Assembly (NCBI GenBank): GCA_947495795.1
Contig: CANMAI010000009.1
Coordinates: forward strand, 186,001 to 250,000
DNA: 64,000 bases
Source: an uncultured Paracoccaceae bacterium
Lineage (GTDB): Bacteria > Pseudomonadota > Alphaproteobacteria > Rhodobacterales > Rhodobacteraceae
Direction: 5' to 3'
A model generated the notes under the pieces. That model was not told where the DNA came from, did not search any database, and saw nothing but the letters and a program-made list of their open reading frames with translations. Below, piece after piece: positions 35,179 to 44,444 of the stretch. Each line of letters begins with the position of its first letter. The stretch's first letter is position 1. The translations under genes were made by a program, and so were the position numbers.

Positions 35179-35907
35179 TCAGCCCACCGGAAGATCGCCT
35201 TCCCAAATTGCTGTTTCTGGGTCTGAAGGGTCTCTGCGTGCTTTGACGCCCCACTTGTGGAGGAGCATTTCTTCAAACACATGGCCGTCGCGCTGGCAGA
35301 GGGTCTTGTTCAAGCGGCCTTCAGAATCGCGCCAGACGAGTTGGTAGCGGCTGCGCTCATTCGGGGAGCGGATCGTCAGAACTTCCACCGCCTGACCCTT
35401 GATGGGGACGCAGTTTGCCCGGACCTGCAGGATCCGGTTCATCTGCTGCCGGTAGGCAAGGACCGCGTATATCAGAATGCCCCAGCCAAAGAGCAGAAGT
35501 GCATAGGGCAAGTTGGACCAGCGCCAGATGCGCGGAGGCTCCACCTCTACCGATTGCGGATTTTCGGGCAGGTATGTGATGGAGATATTGCTCTCTGGCC
35601 TGTGAGTGCGGGCGAAGCCGAGGCTGACCCTTTCCCGGGCCAGAATGGCGCTTCCGTCCGGTGTTGTGAAGGAGACGGTGACGACTGAGTGACTGTCTTT
35701 GCTGCTGCCGGAGGTTTTGATCTCGGTAATCAGCGCGTTCACATCCTGGCCGAAAAGCCAGTGGGAGATAGTGTGGCCAGCCTTCGGGAGCGCGAGGGCG
35801 GTTATGAGAACAAGGCCTGCAAGGATGAAGGCTGTGGTGAACGGGCCTGAGTGAAGTTTCATCCACCAGACACGCTTGCGAATGGTCCACAGGGTTGGTT
35901 CTTGCAT
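35179..35907 (-). CDS. Membrane protein with DUF3592-like domain
   Basis: A 242-residue protein on the strand opposite to the dcw cluster. Two membrane helices (about 22-42 and 134-154) flank a beta-rich extracytoplasmic domain (VVTVSFTTPDGSAILARERVS, then ITYLPENPQSVEVE) that resembles DUF3592. A C-terminal cytosolic part contains RYQLVWRDSEG and CQRDGHVFEEML. No function is known. It is convergent with mraY (8-nt gap) and divergent from the DUF2927 gene. ATG 35907 is preferred to the GTG at 35943, but no strong ribosome site decides. Confidence 0.65.
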   Translation of the reverse strand: MQEPTLWTIRKRVWWMKLHSGPFTTAFILAGLVLITALALPKAGHTISHWLFGQDVNALITEIKTSGSSKDSHSVVTVSFTTPDGSAILARERVSLGFARTHRPESNISITYLPENPQSVEVEPPRIWRWSNLPYALLLFGWGILIYAVLAYRQQMNRILQVRANCVPIKGQAVEVLTIRSPNERSRYQLVWRDSEGRLNKTLCQRDGHVFEEMLLHKWGVKARRDPSDPETAIWEGDLPVG

Positions 35908-36143
35908 TGTCTGGATGCTCTTGACGTTCGTGAGAGGCAGCACTGGCTTGCCGTCTGATGTACGGATCGCGATGTGTCGCCCTTAATCTTTCAAATTATT
36001 GCATACATTGTGATCTCGGAGCCATATTTCTGCCCGGAAGTGACTATACGCAACCTCCAGTCAAGTGATTTAATGGTATGCGCCGATTATGCGCGGAAGA
36101 TGGCCGGTGCGGGTTTTGCCGCTGATAAGCTTGAGAGGGTTTC

Positions 36144-36935
36144 ATGCGTTTTTTGACAAGTCTTTGTGTGTGTGCGGGTTTGAGTATCGGGTTTGGAGCC
36201 CTCCCTTCTGCTGCCGGTGAGAAGCCTGTGCGCGAACAGGTGATCGAGATTGTTTCTTCCCAGAAGGCCACGGTGCGAAAGTGGATGCGGGCGCCGCGTG
36301 TACTGGTGATACATGATCGGGAGCCGCACAAGGATTTCATCGAAGGGCTGATGGCGCGGATCAGCGGACAGGCGCCCAATTTTCCTGGTTTCAATTCGGT
36401 TGAATATCTGGATCTCACCCAGTTTCAGGAGCCACTTGTGGGCAAGACGCGGTTTCGCGTGAAGCGCCGCGAAATCGAGGGGCGGACGCTGGTGGATTCG
36501 GGCTTTGTGTTCGATGAGGGCCGGGTGGGACTGGCCGATATCTATGTGTTTCTGACAGATATTCCGACGGGGCTGTTCTTCGGTGCTCTCACCCAATCCG
36601 GTGGGCCCCTGCACCGGCGATTTGCCGAGGGCGGCCCGAATAATTGCTATTACAAGGTAAGCTCGCTGAACGAGATTTTGCGCTATGGGATGGTATTCAT
36701 CAACAGTGGCAACAGCCAGGAGCGGGTGGAGGCATGCCTGTTCGAGGAGTTCATGCATACGCTGGGGATGTTGAACGACTCTGTGGATTCGAAGTATTTC
36801 ACCTTCAATGACAGGGTGCTGGACCCTGAGGACCGCTCCGCCGATTTTGCGCTTCTGCAGGCGCTTTACAGCCAGACGATCAAGCCCGGGGATGCGCCTG
36901 AGCTGGTGGCGGATGCCTTTCTGCTGACCCGATAA
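36144..36935 (+). CDS. Secreted DUF2927 protein
   Basis: A 263-residue protein with a signal peptide (residues 1-24, SAAGEK cleavage region). The DUF2927 core shows VFLTDIPTGLFFGALT, CYYKV, then ERVEACLFEEFMHTLGMLNDSVDSKYFTFNDR. The CLFEEFMHTLG segment resembles the metal-site helix of zincin-like proteins, but the HExxH order is not present, so protease activity is not claimed. Cysteines near NNCYYK and EACLFE may pair in the periplasm. It lies between mraY and murD, with 78 nt to murD that include a strong hairpin. Confidence 0.82.
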   Translation: MRFLTSLCVCAGLSIGFGALPSAAGEKPVREQVIEIVSSQKATVRKWMRAPRVLVIHDREPHKDFIEGLMARISGQAPNFPGFNSVEYLDLTQFQEPLVGKTRFRVKRREIEGRTLVDSGFVFDEGRVGLADIYVFLTDIPTGLFFGALTQSGGPLHRRFAEGGPNNCYYKVSSLNEILRYGMVFINSGNSQERVEACLFEEFMHTLGMLNDSVDSKYFTFNDRVLDPEDRSADFALLQALYSQTIKPGDAPELVADAFLLTR

Positions 36936-36959
36936 GTTTCTTTCACAGGCTTGCACCTT

Positions 36960-36996
36960 CGCCAGCCTTGCGGGATAGCTTCCGCAGGGGTTGGCG
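36960..36996 (+). terminator. Strong hairpin between the DUF2927 gene and murD
   Basis: A composite stem: inner 5 bp (36969-36973 with 36982-36986, 8-nt loop) continues outward through 36960-36968 with 36987-36996, with one bulge. It ends 17 nt before the murD start. No T run follows, so it may attenuate, protect RNA ends or affect murD translation rather than terminate. Confidence 0.4.
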
Positions 36997-37013
36997 CGCG
37001 TGGGAGATCTTTG

Positions 37014-38420
37014 GTGATACCGGTTCGGGGCTATGATGGGCACAAGGTTGCGGTGCTGGGGCTTGGCCGCTCCGGGCTTGCGGCAGCGCGGGCGTTGCGC
37101 GCCGGTGGAGCGGAGGCTCTGTGCTGGGATGATGGTGCCGACGCCCGGACGCGGGCAGAGCGCGAGGGGTTCGGCATTGTCGATCTTGCGCGGGATGCGG
37201 CGTGGGAGGGCGTGACGGCGTTGATCGTCTCACCCGGAATTCCGCATCTTTACCCTGCACCACACCCGATTGTCGCCAAGGCCTGGGCGCATGGGGCGGT
37301 TGTGGACAATGATATCGGGCTTTTCTTTCGCAGTTTTGCAACGGAAGACTGGAACCTGATGGAGCGCCCGCCCCGGGTGATCTGTGTGACGGGTTCCAAC
37401 GGAAAATCAACGGTGACGGCCCTGCTGAATCATTGCCTTCAGGCGCTGGGCGTGCCTGCGCAGATGGGCGGAAATATCGGGCGGGGGGTGCTGGATTTGG
37501 AACCGGCGCGAGACGGCGAGGTGGTGGTGCTGGAGCTTTCATCCTATCAGATCGAGCTTGCGCGTTCGCTGGCGCCGGATATTGCCCTCTTCCTCAATCT
37601 TACCCCTGATCATCTGGATCGGCATGGTGGCATGGGTGGGTACTTCGCGGCCAAGCGCAGGCTTTTTGCCGAGGGTGGGCCAGAGCGGGCGATTATCGGT
37701 GTGGATGAGGTGGAAGGGCAATATCTGGCGGCCGAGATGCGGCAGGAGGCGGAGGGCGGTGATCCGGTGATCCGCATCTCCTCCGGGCAGAAGCTGAGCG
37801 GCGGGTGGAGCGTTTTCGCCCGGAAAGGGTTTCTGGCGGAGTGGCGAAAGGGGCGGCAGATGGCCTCCATCGATCTGCGGGAAATGGAGGGACTGCCGGG
37901 AGCGCATAACCATCAGAATGCCTGTGCGGCCTATGCGGCCTTGCGGAGCCTTGCTGTGGCACCGCGGAAGATTGAGGGCGCTCTGGCCACGTATCCGGGC
38001 TTACCCCACCGGTGCCAGGTGGTGGCGGAGCGGGACGGCGTGCGCTTTGTGAACGACAGCAAAGCGACGAATGCGGATGCGGCGGAGAAGGCTTTGCTGG
38101 CTTTCCTGCGCGTGCGCTGGATTGCGGGCGGGCAGCCCAAGGCAGGCGGGATTGATGCCCTGGCACCGCATTTCGGGCGGGTGGCGAAGGCCTATCTGAT
38201 CGGGGAGGCGGCAGAGGGTTTTGCTGTGGCCCTTGGCGAAGTGCCACATGAGATTTCCGGTACGGTGGAAGCGGCCGTAGCGACAGCGGCGGCAGAGGCC
38301 GAGGCCGGGGATGTGGTACTGTTGGCTCCGGCGGCGGCGAGTTTTGACCAGTTTGCAAGTTTCGAGGCACGAGGCGATGCTTTTGAGGCAGCGGTTGCGC
38401 GGGAGTTGGGCGATGGCTGA
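37014..38420 (+). CDS. murD: UDP-MurNAc-L-alanine:D-glutamate ligase MurD
   Basis: A 468-residue Mur ligase that adds D-glutamate to UDP-MurNAc-L-Ala. Motifs: N-terminal Rossmann [25 protein letters not shown] loop [16 protein letters not shown] (about 124-139), [22 protein letters not shown], and the C-terminal [16 protein letters not shown] with the family-typical [13 protein letters not shown] 37014 has a GGGAG 7 nt upstream, which decides the start. Its 3' end overlaps the methyltransferase gene by 8 nt. Confidence 0.97.
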   Translation: MIPVRGYDGHKVAVLGLGRSGLAAARALRAGGAEALCWDDGADARTRAEREGFGIVDLARDAAWEGVTALIVSPGIPHLYPAPHPIVAKAWAHGAVVDNDIGLFFRSFATEDWNLMERPPRVICVTGSNGKSTVTALLNHCLQALGVPAQMGGNIGRGVLDLEPARDGEVVVLELSSYQIELARSLAPDIALFLNLTPDHLDRHGGMGGYFAAKRRLFAEGGPERAIIGVDEVEGQYLAAEMRQEAEGGDPVIRISSGQKLSGGWSVFARKGFLAEWRKGRQMASIDLREMEGLPGAHNHQNACAAYAALRSLAVAPRKIEGALATYPGLPHRCQVVAERDGVRFVNDSKATNADAAEKALLAFLRVRWIAGGQPKAGGIDALAPHFGRVAKAYLIGEAAEGFAVALGEVPHEISGTVEAAVATAAAEAEAGDVVLLAPAAASFDQFASFEARGDAFEAAVARELGDG

Positions 38421-39018
38421 CCTGCATGACCGGACGGAGGCCATATACAATGCCCGGGCGCGCGCCTGGGACAGCCAGCGCAACCGTGCCTTCTTTGAGA
38501 AGATCTGGATGGACAGGATGCTTGTGCTGATGCCGGAGAAGGCCCGCGTGCTCGACCTTGGATGTGGTTCGGGCGAGCCGATGGCGCGGTATCTGATGGA
38601 GCATGGGCATGCCGTAACAGGCGTGGACTTTGCCGAAGGCATGCTGGAGATCTGCCGGGAACGCTGGCCTGATGGCGATTGGCTGCGTGCCGATATGCGG
38701 GGGCTGGCGCTTGACCGGACATTTGATGCGATACTGGCGTGGAACAGCTTCTTTCATCTCAACAGGGAGGAACAGCGGGCCATGTTCGCGACCTTTGCGA
38801 TGCATCTTGAACCGGGTGGCGTGCTGCTTTTTACATCTGGCGATGCGGATGGTGAGGTGACGGGCACGGTGGATGGAGAAGCGGTGTATCACGCGTCCCT
38901 TTCTCCGGAGGAGTACCGGGCGGAAATGGCGGCAGAGGGGCTGAATGTGCTGCGGTTTATCCCGCGCGATCCCGATTGCAACTTTCACTCCATCTGGCTG
39001 GCGGAAAAGTTGCGCTGA
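38413..39018 (+). CDS. Class I SAM-dependent methyltransferase
   Basis: A 201-residue methyltransferase. The SAM-binding motif I is [16 protein letters not shown] (about 46-61), followed by the acidic strand 2 [23 protein letters not shown], and [12 protein letters not shown]. Aromatic WNSFFHL suggests a small-molecule substrate, which is unknown. It starts inside the last codons of murD, so it is translated from the dcw transcript, but it is not a canonical member. A T-rich stretch and the lipoprotein pair follow. Confidence 0.88.
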   Translation: MADLHDRTEAIYNARARAWDSQRNRAFFEKIWMDRMLVLMPEKARVLDLGCGSGEPMARYLMEHGHAVTGVDFAEGMLEICRERWPDGDWLRADMRGLALDRTFDAILAWNSFFHLNREEQRAMFATFAMHLEPGGVLLFTSGDADGEVTGTVDGEAVYHASLSPEEYRAEMAAEGLNVLRFIPRDPDCNFHSIWLAEKLR

Positions 39019-39097
39019 ATTGTCGTGAGTCTAACTCTTGACACAATGACTGCTTGGCCGGACGTTTAAATTGGTAATTCTGGTGAAAGGATATTCT

Positions 39098-39547
39098 GTG
39101 ATTTCTGGTTTCATAAAGGCAGTTGGACTTGCTGCATTGGCTTTTGGCATTTCCGCATGTGAAGATCCCGGCGCTGCCGGTGGCAAGGCAACGTTCTCGG
39201 TTCCGCTTACTCAGGACTTTGAGGGATTTGGCGTGCGGTGGTTCGATGATCGGGGTAACTTTTTCTATCTCTGGGATGTGATTGATCGTGACGGCGAACT
39301 TCATCTTTGCGGTGTCGGATTCTACGAAGATTCGCAACGTCGCGGTGCAACGAATGAAGCGCTTCGCTCCCACAGTTTCCGCATTGCCGGGCGAGAGATT
39401 TACCGCGGTACCGGACATTTTAAGAAGGTTGCGAACGAGGAGGAGCTTGTTCGTTCTCAGGCAACGTGTCGGGGAACCGGAGTTCCGACGCCGACGGGTC
39501 CTTATACAGTGCAGGTCCTGGCAACAAAGAGCCAGTTCCAGACCTGA
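39098..39547 (+). CDS. Small lipoprotein, paralogue A
   Basis: A 149-residue predicted lipoprotein with lipobox GISAC followed by EDPGAAGG. The mature part resembles its neighbour at 39672 along its whole length: FSVPLTQDF, IDRDGELHLCGVGF, YRGTGHF, ATCRGTGVPTP. Two mature cysteines (LHLCG and ATCRG) are conserved between the pair and probably form a disulfide. GTG 39098 has an AAAGGA 6 nt upstream, which decides the start over the TTG at 39071. The family is not recognised, and the compact beta-rich sequence suggests a small barrel. Confidence 0.72.
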   Translation: MISGFIKAVGLAALAFGISACEDPGAAGGKATFSVPLTQDFEGFGVRWFDDRGNFFYLWDVIDRDGELHLCGVGFYEDSQRRGATNEALRSHSFRIAGREIYRGTGHFKKVANEEELVRSQATCRGTGVPTPTGPYTVQVLATKSQFQT

Positions 39548-39565
39548 GCGATAGGAAAACGGGTG

Positions 39566-39606
39566 CGTGCCATCCGGCATTGGCCGGGTGGCGCGGACAC
39601 CTTTTT
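39566..39606 (+). terminator. Intrinsic terminator between the two lipoprotein genes
   Basis: A 13-bp GC-rich stem (39566-39578 with 39583-39595, two G-T pairs) and a 4-nt loop are followed 6 nt later by five T (39602-39606). It probably ends transcription of the first lipoprotein gene. Confidence 0.6.
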
Positions 39607-39671
39607 ACGGAAGCTTCTGGTGAAACCTCACAGTGAAAAACAGATTTGAGCGTGCCAAAGGAGAATAGTAA

Positions 39672-40121
39672 ATGAGTGGATTATACGCGAAGGCGGCTCT
39701 TTTGGCGGCAATGGGATTGGGATTGTCAGCCTGTGAGGAGCCGGGTGCGAGCGCGAGCCGCAGTACGTTCACGATTCCGATAACGGATGGGTTTGGAACA
39801 GTCGGGGTGAGTTGGCGGGGCAATCGTGGTGGCTATAGCGGAGTGTACCGATCCGTGGACCGCGACGGCGGGCTTTATATTTGTGGTGCTGGTTATTTCG
39901 AAGGGTTTTCGCGGCGCAGCCTGACCCTGCAAGCGCAGGCGACGCGCAGCTTTCAGGTGAACGGTGTCGAGGTTTACCGCGGCACCCGGCATTTCACGGA
40001 ATACGCCAATGCAGAAGAGTTGGCGAATGGCGTGGCAACTTGTCGGGGCACGGGGACGGCAACGCCGGAGGGGCGTTACCGGGTGACGGTCGAGGCTCTG
40101 AAAACGCGCTTTCGCCTCTGA
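39672..40121 (+). CDS. Small lipoprotein, paralogue B
   Basis: A 149-residue predicted lipoprotein with lipobox LSAC followed by EEPGAS. It is a tandem paralogue of the gene at 39098. Matching blocks are FTIPITDGF, VDRDGGLYICGAGYFEGFSRR, EVYRGTRHF, ANAEELANGVATCRGTGTATPEGRY. The Cys in YICG and the Cys in ATCRG are shared. A GGAG ribosome site lies 7 nt before the ATG. Function is unknown. The terminator before it means that it has its own promoter or depends on read-through. Confidence 0.74.
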   Translation: MSGLYAKAALLAAMGLGLSACEEPGASASRSTFTIPITDGFGTVGVSWRGNRGGYSGVYRSVDRDGGLYICGAGYFEGFSRRSLTLQAQATRSFQVNGVEVYRGTRHFTEYANAEELANGVATCRGTGTATPEGRYRVTVEALKTRFRL

Positions 40122-40141
40122 TCTAAGGCGAAGCTTTGCCT

Positions 40142-40176
40142 TCACGCCAGTGACACGCATTGAAATGCTGGCGTGA
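40142..40176 (+). terminator. Inverted repeat upstream of ftsW
   Basis: Perfect 9-bp arms (40142-40150 with 40168-40176) enclose a 17-nt loop that contains a smaller GCATT/AATGC hairpin, just after an 18-nt quasi-palindrome at 40125-40142. No T run follows. It is a possible terminator for the lipoprotein gene or a protein-binding site. Confidence 0.35.
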
Positions 40177-40273
40177 GGGCGCAAAACCCGCTATTCTGAT
40201 CCGAACAAATGATCTGACCCGCAATAAATGACGGGCGGACTGAGGCAGTAGGCAGAATGAAGGCGGTTTCCCG

Positions 40274-41437
40274 ATGACGGAGATGGTGTTTGGTGTGGTA
40301 CCGGCGAAGGCTGGTGAGCCACTGTTGCCGCGTTGGTGGCGGACTGTGGATACATGGACTTTGCTGGCGATTGTCGGGCTTTTCGCGGTGGGGCTAACCT
40401 TGGGGCTTGCCGCATCGCCACCTTTGGCGACGCGCAACGGGCTGGACCCTTTTCACTACGTTTCGCGGCAGGCGTTTTTCGGGATGCTGGCGCTGACGGC
40501 GATGATCTTCACCTCCATGCTGCCGCCCAAGCTGTTGCGGCGGCTTGCCGTGGTCGGGTTTGTGGGGGCGTTCATCGCGTTGGCGCTTTTGCCCGTTTTC
40601 GGTACTGATTTCGGCAAGGGTGCCACGCGCTGGTACTCGCTGGGCTTTGCGGCGGTGCAGCCGTCGGAATTTCTGAAGCCCACATTCGTTATTCTGACGG
40701 CCTGGCTGATGGCCGCAAACTATGAAGCTGGCGGGCCGCCGGGCAAGGCCATCTCTTTCGGGATTGCTGTGGTGCTGGTCGTGATGCTGATCCTGCAGCC
40801 GGACTTCGGGCAGGCGAGTCTGATACTGGGCGCATGGGGTTTGATGTACTTTGTGGCCGGCGCCTCGATGGTGCTTTTGCTTGTACTGGCAGGTTTGGTA
40901 ATGGTGGGCGGTGTGCTGGCCTATCAGACATCGGACCATGTGGCGCGGCGGATTGATGGATTCCTGTCCCCCGATCTCGACCCGCGCACGCAGCTTGGCT
41001 TTGCCACGAACGCCATTCAGGAGGGCGGCATTCTGGGTGTGGGTGTGGGCGAGGGGACCGTGAAGTGGTCTCTTCCGGATGCGCATACGGATTTCATCAT
41101 TGCAGTGGCAGCCGAGGAATTCGGCCTTGTGATGTGCCTTGTGATCATTCTGTTGTTCGGCACGGTCGTCATCCGCTCCATGGTGCGGCTGGTGCGGGAG
41201 CGGGATCCTTTCGTGCGGCTGGCCGGTACGGGACTGGCTGCGATGTTCGGACTTCAGGCGCTGATCAATATGGGTGTGGCGGTGCGGCTGTTGCCCGCAA
41301 AAGGGATGACGCTGCCGTTTGTGAGCTATGGTGGTTCTTCACTTCTGGCGGCGGGCATTGCGCTGGGGATGTTGCTTGCGCTGACGCGCGAACGGCCGCA
41401 GGACACGCTTTCTGAGATCATAGGCCGCGGGCGGTGA
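40274..41437 (+). CDS. ftsW: Septal peptidoglycan glycosyltransferase FtsW
   Basis: A 387-residue SEDS-family enzyme that polymerises lipid II at the septum with FtsI. About ten membrane helices are visible. Motifs: [26 protein letters not shown] (about 116-141), [11 protein letters not shown], and the C-terminal [29 protein letters not shown]. An uncharged N-terminal extension of about 20 residues precedes the first helix. It overlaps murG by 4 nt (GTGA). Confidence 0.96.
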   Translation: MTEMVFGVVPAKAGEPLLPRWWRTVDTWTLLAIVGLFAVGLTLGLAASPPLATRNGLDPFHYVSRQAFFGMLALTAMIFTSMLPPKLLRRLAVVGFVGAFIALALLPVFGTDFGKGATRWYSLGFAAVQPSEFLKPTFVILTAWLMAANYEAGGPPGKAISFGIAVVLVVMLILQPDFGQASLILGAWGLMYFVAGASMVLLLVLAGLVMVGGVLAYQTSDHVARRIDGFLSPDLDPRTQLGFATNAIQEGGILGVGVGEGTVKWSLPDAHTDFIIAVAAEEFGLVMCLVIILLFGTVVIRSMVRLVRERDPFVRLAGTGLAAMFGLQALINMGVAVRLLPAKGMTLPFVSYGGSSLLAAGIALGMLLALTRERPQDTLSEIIGRGR

Positions 41438-42555
41438 GTGAGCCCTTGCTGATCATCGCCGCCGGGGGCACCGGTGGACATATGTTTCCCGCACAGGCGC
41501 TGGCAGAGGAAATGCTGGCGCGCGGCTGGCGGGTGAAGCTTTCCACCGATGCGCGGGGCGCGCGTTATGCAGGTGGTTTTCCGGCAGAGGTGGAGCGGGT
41601 CGTGTTGCCTTCGGGCAGCTTCTCTCAGGGCAATGTTTTGCAGCGGGCACTTGTGCCGTTCAAGATCTTGGTCGGAATTTTCGGGGGGCTCTGGTCGATG
41701 TTTCGGGACAGGCCTGCCGTGGTGGCGGGCTTTGGCGGATACCCGGCCTTGCCGGGATTGATCGCGGCAACGGTGTTTTGCATCCCGCGCCTGATCCATG
41801 AGCAGAACGGCGTGCTCGGCCGAGTGAACCGGTTTTTCGTGAAGCGGGTGGAGGCTGTGGCCTGCGGGACATGGCCGACGGCCCTGCCGGAGGGTGTCGA
41901 GGCCTTCCATGTGGGCAATCCGGTGCGGGGTGCCGTGAAGGCGCGGGCCGGTGCGCCCTATATCACGCCCGGCGACTGGCCGATGGATCTGCTGGTGTTT
42001 GGTGGCAGTCAGGGCGCGCATGTGATGATGAAGGTGCCCGAGGCGCTTGCCTATCTGCCTGAGGAGCTGCTTTCGTTTCTGACCGTTTCGCATCAGGCGC
42101 GGGAGGAGGATGCCGCGCAGGTGCGGGCCGCCTATGACAGTCTTGGCGTGCGGGCGGATATCCGCCCGTTCTTCGATGATATTCCGGACCGGATGGCGCG
42201 GGCGCAGTTGGTGATCTGCCGCGCCGGGGCGTCGTCCATCGCGGATCTGACGGTGATCGGCCGCCCCTCGGTCCTGATCCCGTACCCTCATGCCACGGGG
42301 GACCACCAGACGGCGAACGCCGCCGGGCTGGTTGCCGCCGGGGGAGCCTTTGCGATACCCGAAAGCCAATTGACTCCGGAGGTGCTGAGCGGGCATATCG
42401 CGGCAATTATTGGCGAACCTGAAGGGGCGAATGCGGCGGCTGCCGCGAGCCTTTCGTTTGGAAAACCGGATGCGGCGGAGATGCTGGCGGATCTGGTTGG
42501 CAAGATAGCCTTTGAGGAAAAGAACCATGAACGATCAGACACACCTGCCGCATGA
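41434..42555 (+). CDS. murG: UDP-GlcNAc:lipid I N-acetylglucosaminyltransferase MurG
   Basis: A 373-residue GT-B glycosyltransferase that makes lipid II on the inner face of the membrane. Motifs are [19 protein letters not shown] (about 6-24), [34 protein letters not shown], and the UDP-binding [35 protein letters not shown]. Its last 29 nt overlap the beginning of murC in another frame. Confidence 0.97.
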   Translation: MSEPLLIIAAGGTGGHMFPAQALAEEMLARGWRVKLSTDARGARYAGGFPAEVERVVLPSGSFSQGNVLQRALVPFKILVGIFGGLWSMFRDRPAVVAGFGGYPALPGLIAATVFCIPRLIHEQNGVLGRVNRFFVKRVEAVACGTWPTALPEGVEAFHVGNPVRGAVKARAGAPYITPGDWPMDLLVFGGSQGAHVMMKVPEALAYLPEELLSFLTVSHQAREEDAAQVRAAYDSLGVRADIRPFFDDIPDRMARAQLVICRAGASSIADLTVIGRPSVLIPYPHATGDHQTANAAGLVAAGGAFAIPESQLTPEVLSGHIAAIIGEPEGANAAAAASLSFGKPDAAEMLADLVGKIAFEEKNHERSDTPAA

Positions 42556-43936
42556 TATAGGGCCGATCCACTTTGTGGGGATCGGCGGGATCGGTATGTC
42601 TGGCATTGCCGAGGTATTGATGAACCACGGGTTCACGGTGCAGGGATCGGACCTGAAGGAAAGCCCGATCACGCGGCGGCTGGCGGAGCAGGGCGCGAAG
42701 ATCTTCATCGGGCAGAAGGCGGCGAACCTGAAGGGGGCCGCGGTTGTGGTGATCTCTTCCGCGATCAAGGACGGCAATCCGGAACTGGATTGCGCAAGGT
42801 CCCTGAAACTGCCGGTGGTGCGGCGGGCGGAGATGCTGGCCGAACTGATGCGGCTGAAGAACAATGTGGCCGTGGCCGGAACGCATGGGAAGACAACCAC
42901 GACCTCTATGGTTGCGGCCCTGCTGGATGGGGGCGGGATCGACCCCACGGTGATCAATGGCGGGATCATCCACGCCTATGGCTCCAACGCGCGGATGGGG
43001 GCTAGTGACTGGATGGTGGTGGAAGCCGATGAGAGTGACGGCACATTCAACCGGCTGCCCGCGACAATTGCGATTGTCACGAATATCGACCCCGAGCACA
43101 TGGATCATTACGGCGATTTCGACACGTTGCGGGATGCATTCCACACATTCGTTTCCAACATCCCGTTTTATGGGGTTGCGGTGTGCTGCCTTGACCATCC
43201 GGAAGTGCAGACACTGGTGGGGCGGATCAGTGACCGCAAGGTTGTGACATACGGGTTCAACCCGCAGGCCGATGTGCGGGTGGTGGATCTGCGCTATGAA
43301 AACGGCGTCGCGTGTTTTGATGTGGTGCTGAGCGCGGAGGGTGATGTGATCGAAGGGCTGCAACTGCCGATGCCGGGGGATCACAACATCTCCAACGCGC
43401 TTTCGGCTGTGGCTGTGGCGCGGCATCTGGGAATTTCGCACGACAATATCCGCGAGGCGATGGCCGGGTTCCGCGGTGTGAACCGCCGCTTCACCCGTGT
43501 GGGCGAGGTCGACGGTGTGACCATCATCGACGATTACGGGCACCATCCCGTGGAGATTGCAGCCGTGCTGAAAGCGGCACGCCAGGCGACCGAAGGCCGG
43601 ATTATCGCGGTACATCAGCCGCACCGCTACACGCGGCTGGATGATCTGTTCGAAGAGTTTTGCACCTGTTTCAATGATGCCGATGTCGTGGCGATTGCCG
43701 ATGTCTACGCGGCTGGCGAAGCGCCGATCGAGGGCCGGGATCGCGACGGGCTTGTGGCCGGGCTTTCGGCGCATGGACACCGGCGGGCGCTGGCGCTGGA
43801 GAATGCGGCGGACCTGCCCGCGCTGGTGAAGGCAGAGGCGGGACCGGGTGACATGGTCGTGTGCCTTGGTGCCGGAACGATTACAGCTTGGGCAAACGCC
43901 TTGCCGGAGGCCTTGAGGGCGAAAAAGGTAGGCTGA
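42527..43936 (+). CDS. murC: UDP-N-acetylmuramate:L-alanine ligase MurC
   Basis: A 469-residue Mur ligase that adds L-alanine to UDP-MurNAc. Motifs: [17 protein letters not shown] (about 14-30), ATP loop [14 protein letters not shown] (about 115-128), [33 protein letters not shown], and [19 protein letters not shown] 42527 carries a GAGG 8 nt upstream and gives the normal start. The reading overlaps murG by 29 nt and the downstream DUF2484 gene by 1 nt (TGATG). Confidence 0.97.
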   Translation: MNDQTHLPHDIGPIHFVGIGGIGMSGIAEVLMNHGFTVQGSDLKESPITRRLAEQGAKIFIGQKAANLKGAAVVVISSAIKDGNPELDCARSLKLPVVRRAEMLAELMRLKNNVAVAGTHGKTTTTSMVAALLDGGGIDPTVINGGIIHAYGSNARMGASDWMVVEADESDGTFNRLPATIAIVTNIDPEHMDHYGDFDTLRDAFHTFVSNIPFYGVAVCCLDHPEVQTLVGRISDRKVVTYGFNPQADVRVVDLRYENGVACFDVVLSAEGDVIEGLQLPMPGDHNISNALSAVAVARHLGISHDNIREAMAGFRGVNRRFTRVGEVDGVTIIDDYGHHPVEIAAVLKAARQATEGRIIAVHQPHRYTRLDDLFEEFCTCFNDADVVAIADVYAAGEAPIEGRDRDGLVAGLSAHGHRRALALENAADLPALVKAEAGPGDMVVCLGAGTITAWANALPEALRAKKVG

Positions 43937-44184
43937 TGATCACGCTGGGGCTTGGCTTTGTGTGGATCATTCTGGTGAGCATCGTGGCGATGATGCCCTA
44001 TCCGCAGCACAGGCCCTATGCGCTTTCCATGCTGATCCTCTTTCCGTTTCTGATGGCGGCCATCTGGATTGAGTGGGGATGGATCTTCGCGATGTTGCTC
44101 TTTCTTGGCGGGCTTTCAATTTACCGCTACCCGGCGATTTTTCTGGTAAATTGGACCGGGCGGAAACTTGGATTTCGGAACTGA
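43936..44184 (+). CDS. DUF2484-family small membrane protein, copy 1
   Basis: An 82-residue protein with three likely membrane helices (about 4-22, 29-45 and 46-62) and a basic tail ending in RKLGFRN. It is a DUF2484 member, a family I know from this murC-murB interval in Rhodobacteraceae. It is paralogous to the next gene, sharing GGLSIxRxP and a W-x(2)-RKLG tail. Its ATG overlaps the murC stop and its stop overlaps the next ATG, so three genes are coupled. Function is unknown. Location implies a link to wall synthesis or division. Confidence 0.8.
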   Translation: MITLGLGFVWIILVSIVAMMPYPQHRPYALSMLILFPFLMAAIWIEWGWIFAMLLFLGGLSIYRYPAIFLVNWTGRKLGFRN

Positions 44185-44444
44185 TGCTGTCTTTGATGCT
44201 TGTCTGCTGCTGGCTGATCCTTGCGAATGTGATCGCGATGTTTCCGTCCAGACACAGCCATTGGCCAGCGGCATATGCTCTGATGATAATCGGTGCGCCG
44301 CTTCTGGTGTTCGTGACGTATGAGCATGGGGTTTTGGCCGGGTTTGCCGCCCTGATTGGCGGGCTTTCGATCCTGCGCTGGCCTGTGCGGTATCTTATAC
44401 GCTGGGTGCGGCGGAAGCTGGGGAATGAGGAGGCGGGATTGTGA
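44184..44444 (+). CDS. DUF2484-family small membrane protein, copy 2
   Basis: An 86-residue three-helix membrane protein and tandem paralogue of the preceding gene. Shared features are an IAMFP/VAMMP motif followed by a His (SRHSHW, PQHRPY), GGLSILRWP near residue 60, and the basic tail WVRRKLGN. It overlaps copy 1 by one base (TGATG) and murB by four (GTGA). Full coupling between murC and murB suggests equimolar expression with the Mur enzymes. The function is unknown. Confidence 0.8.
   Translation: MLSLMLVCCWLILANVIAMFPSRHSHWPAAYALMIIGAPLLVFVTYEHGVLAGFAALIGGLSILRWPVRYLIRWVRRKLGNEEAGL

Noticed and set aside
36144-36935. Zinc protease role for the DUF2927 protein
   Set aside because: The CLFEEFMHTLG helix looks zincin-like but the HExxH order and a third ligand are not visible.
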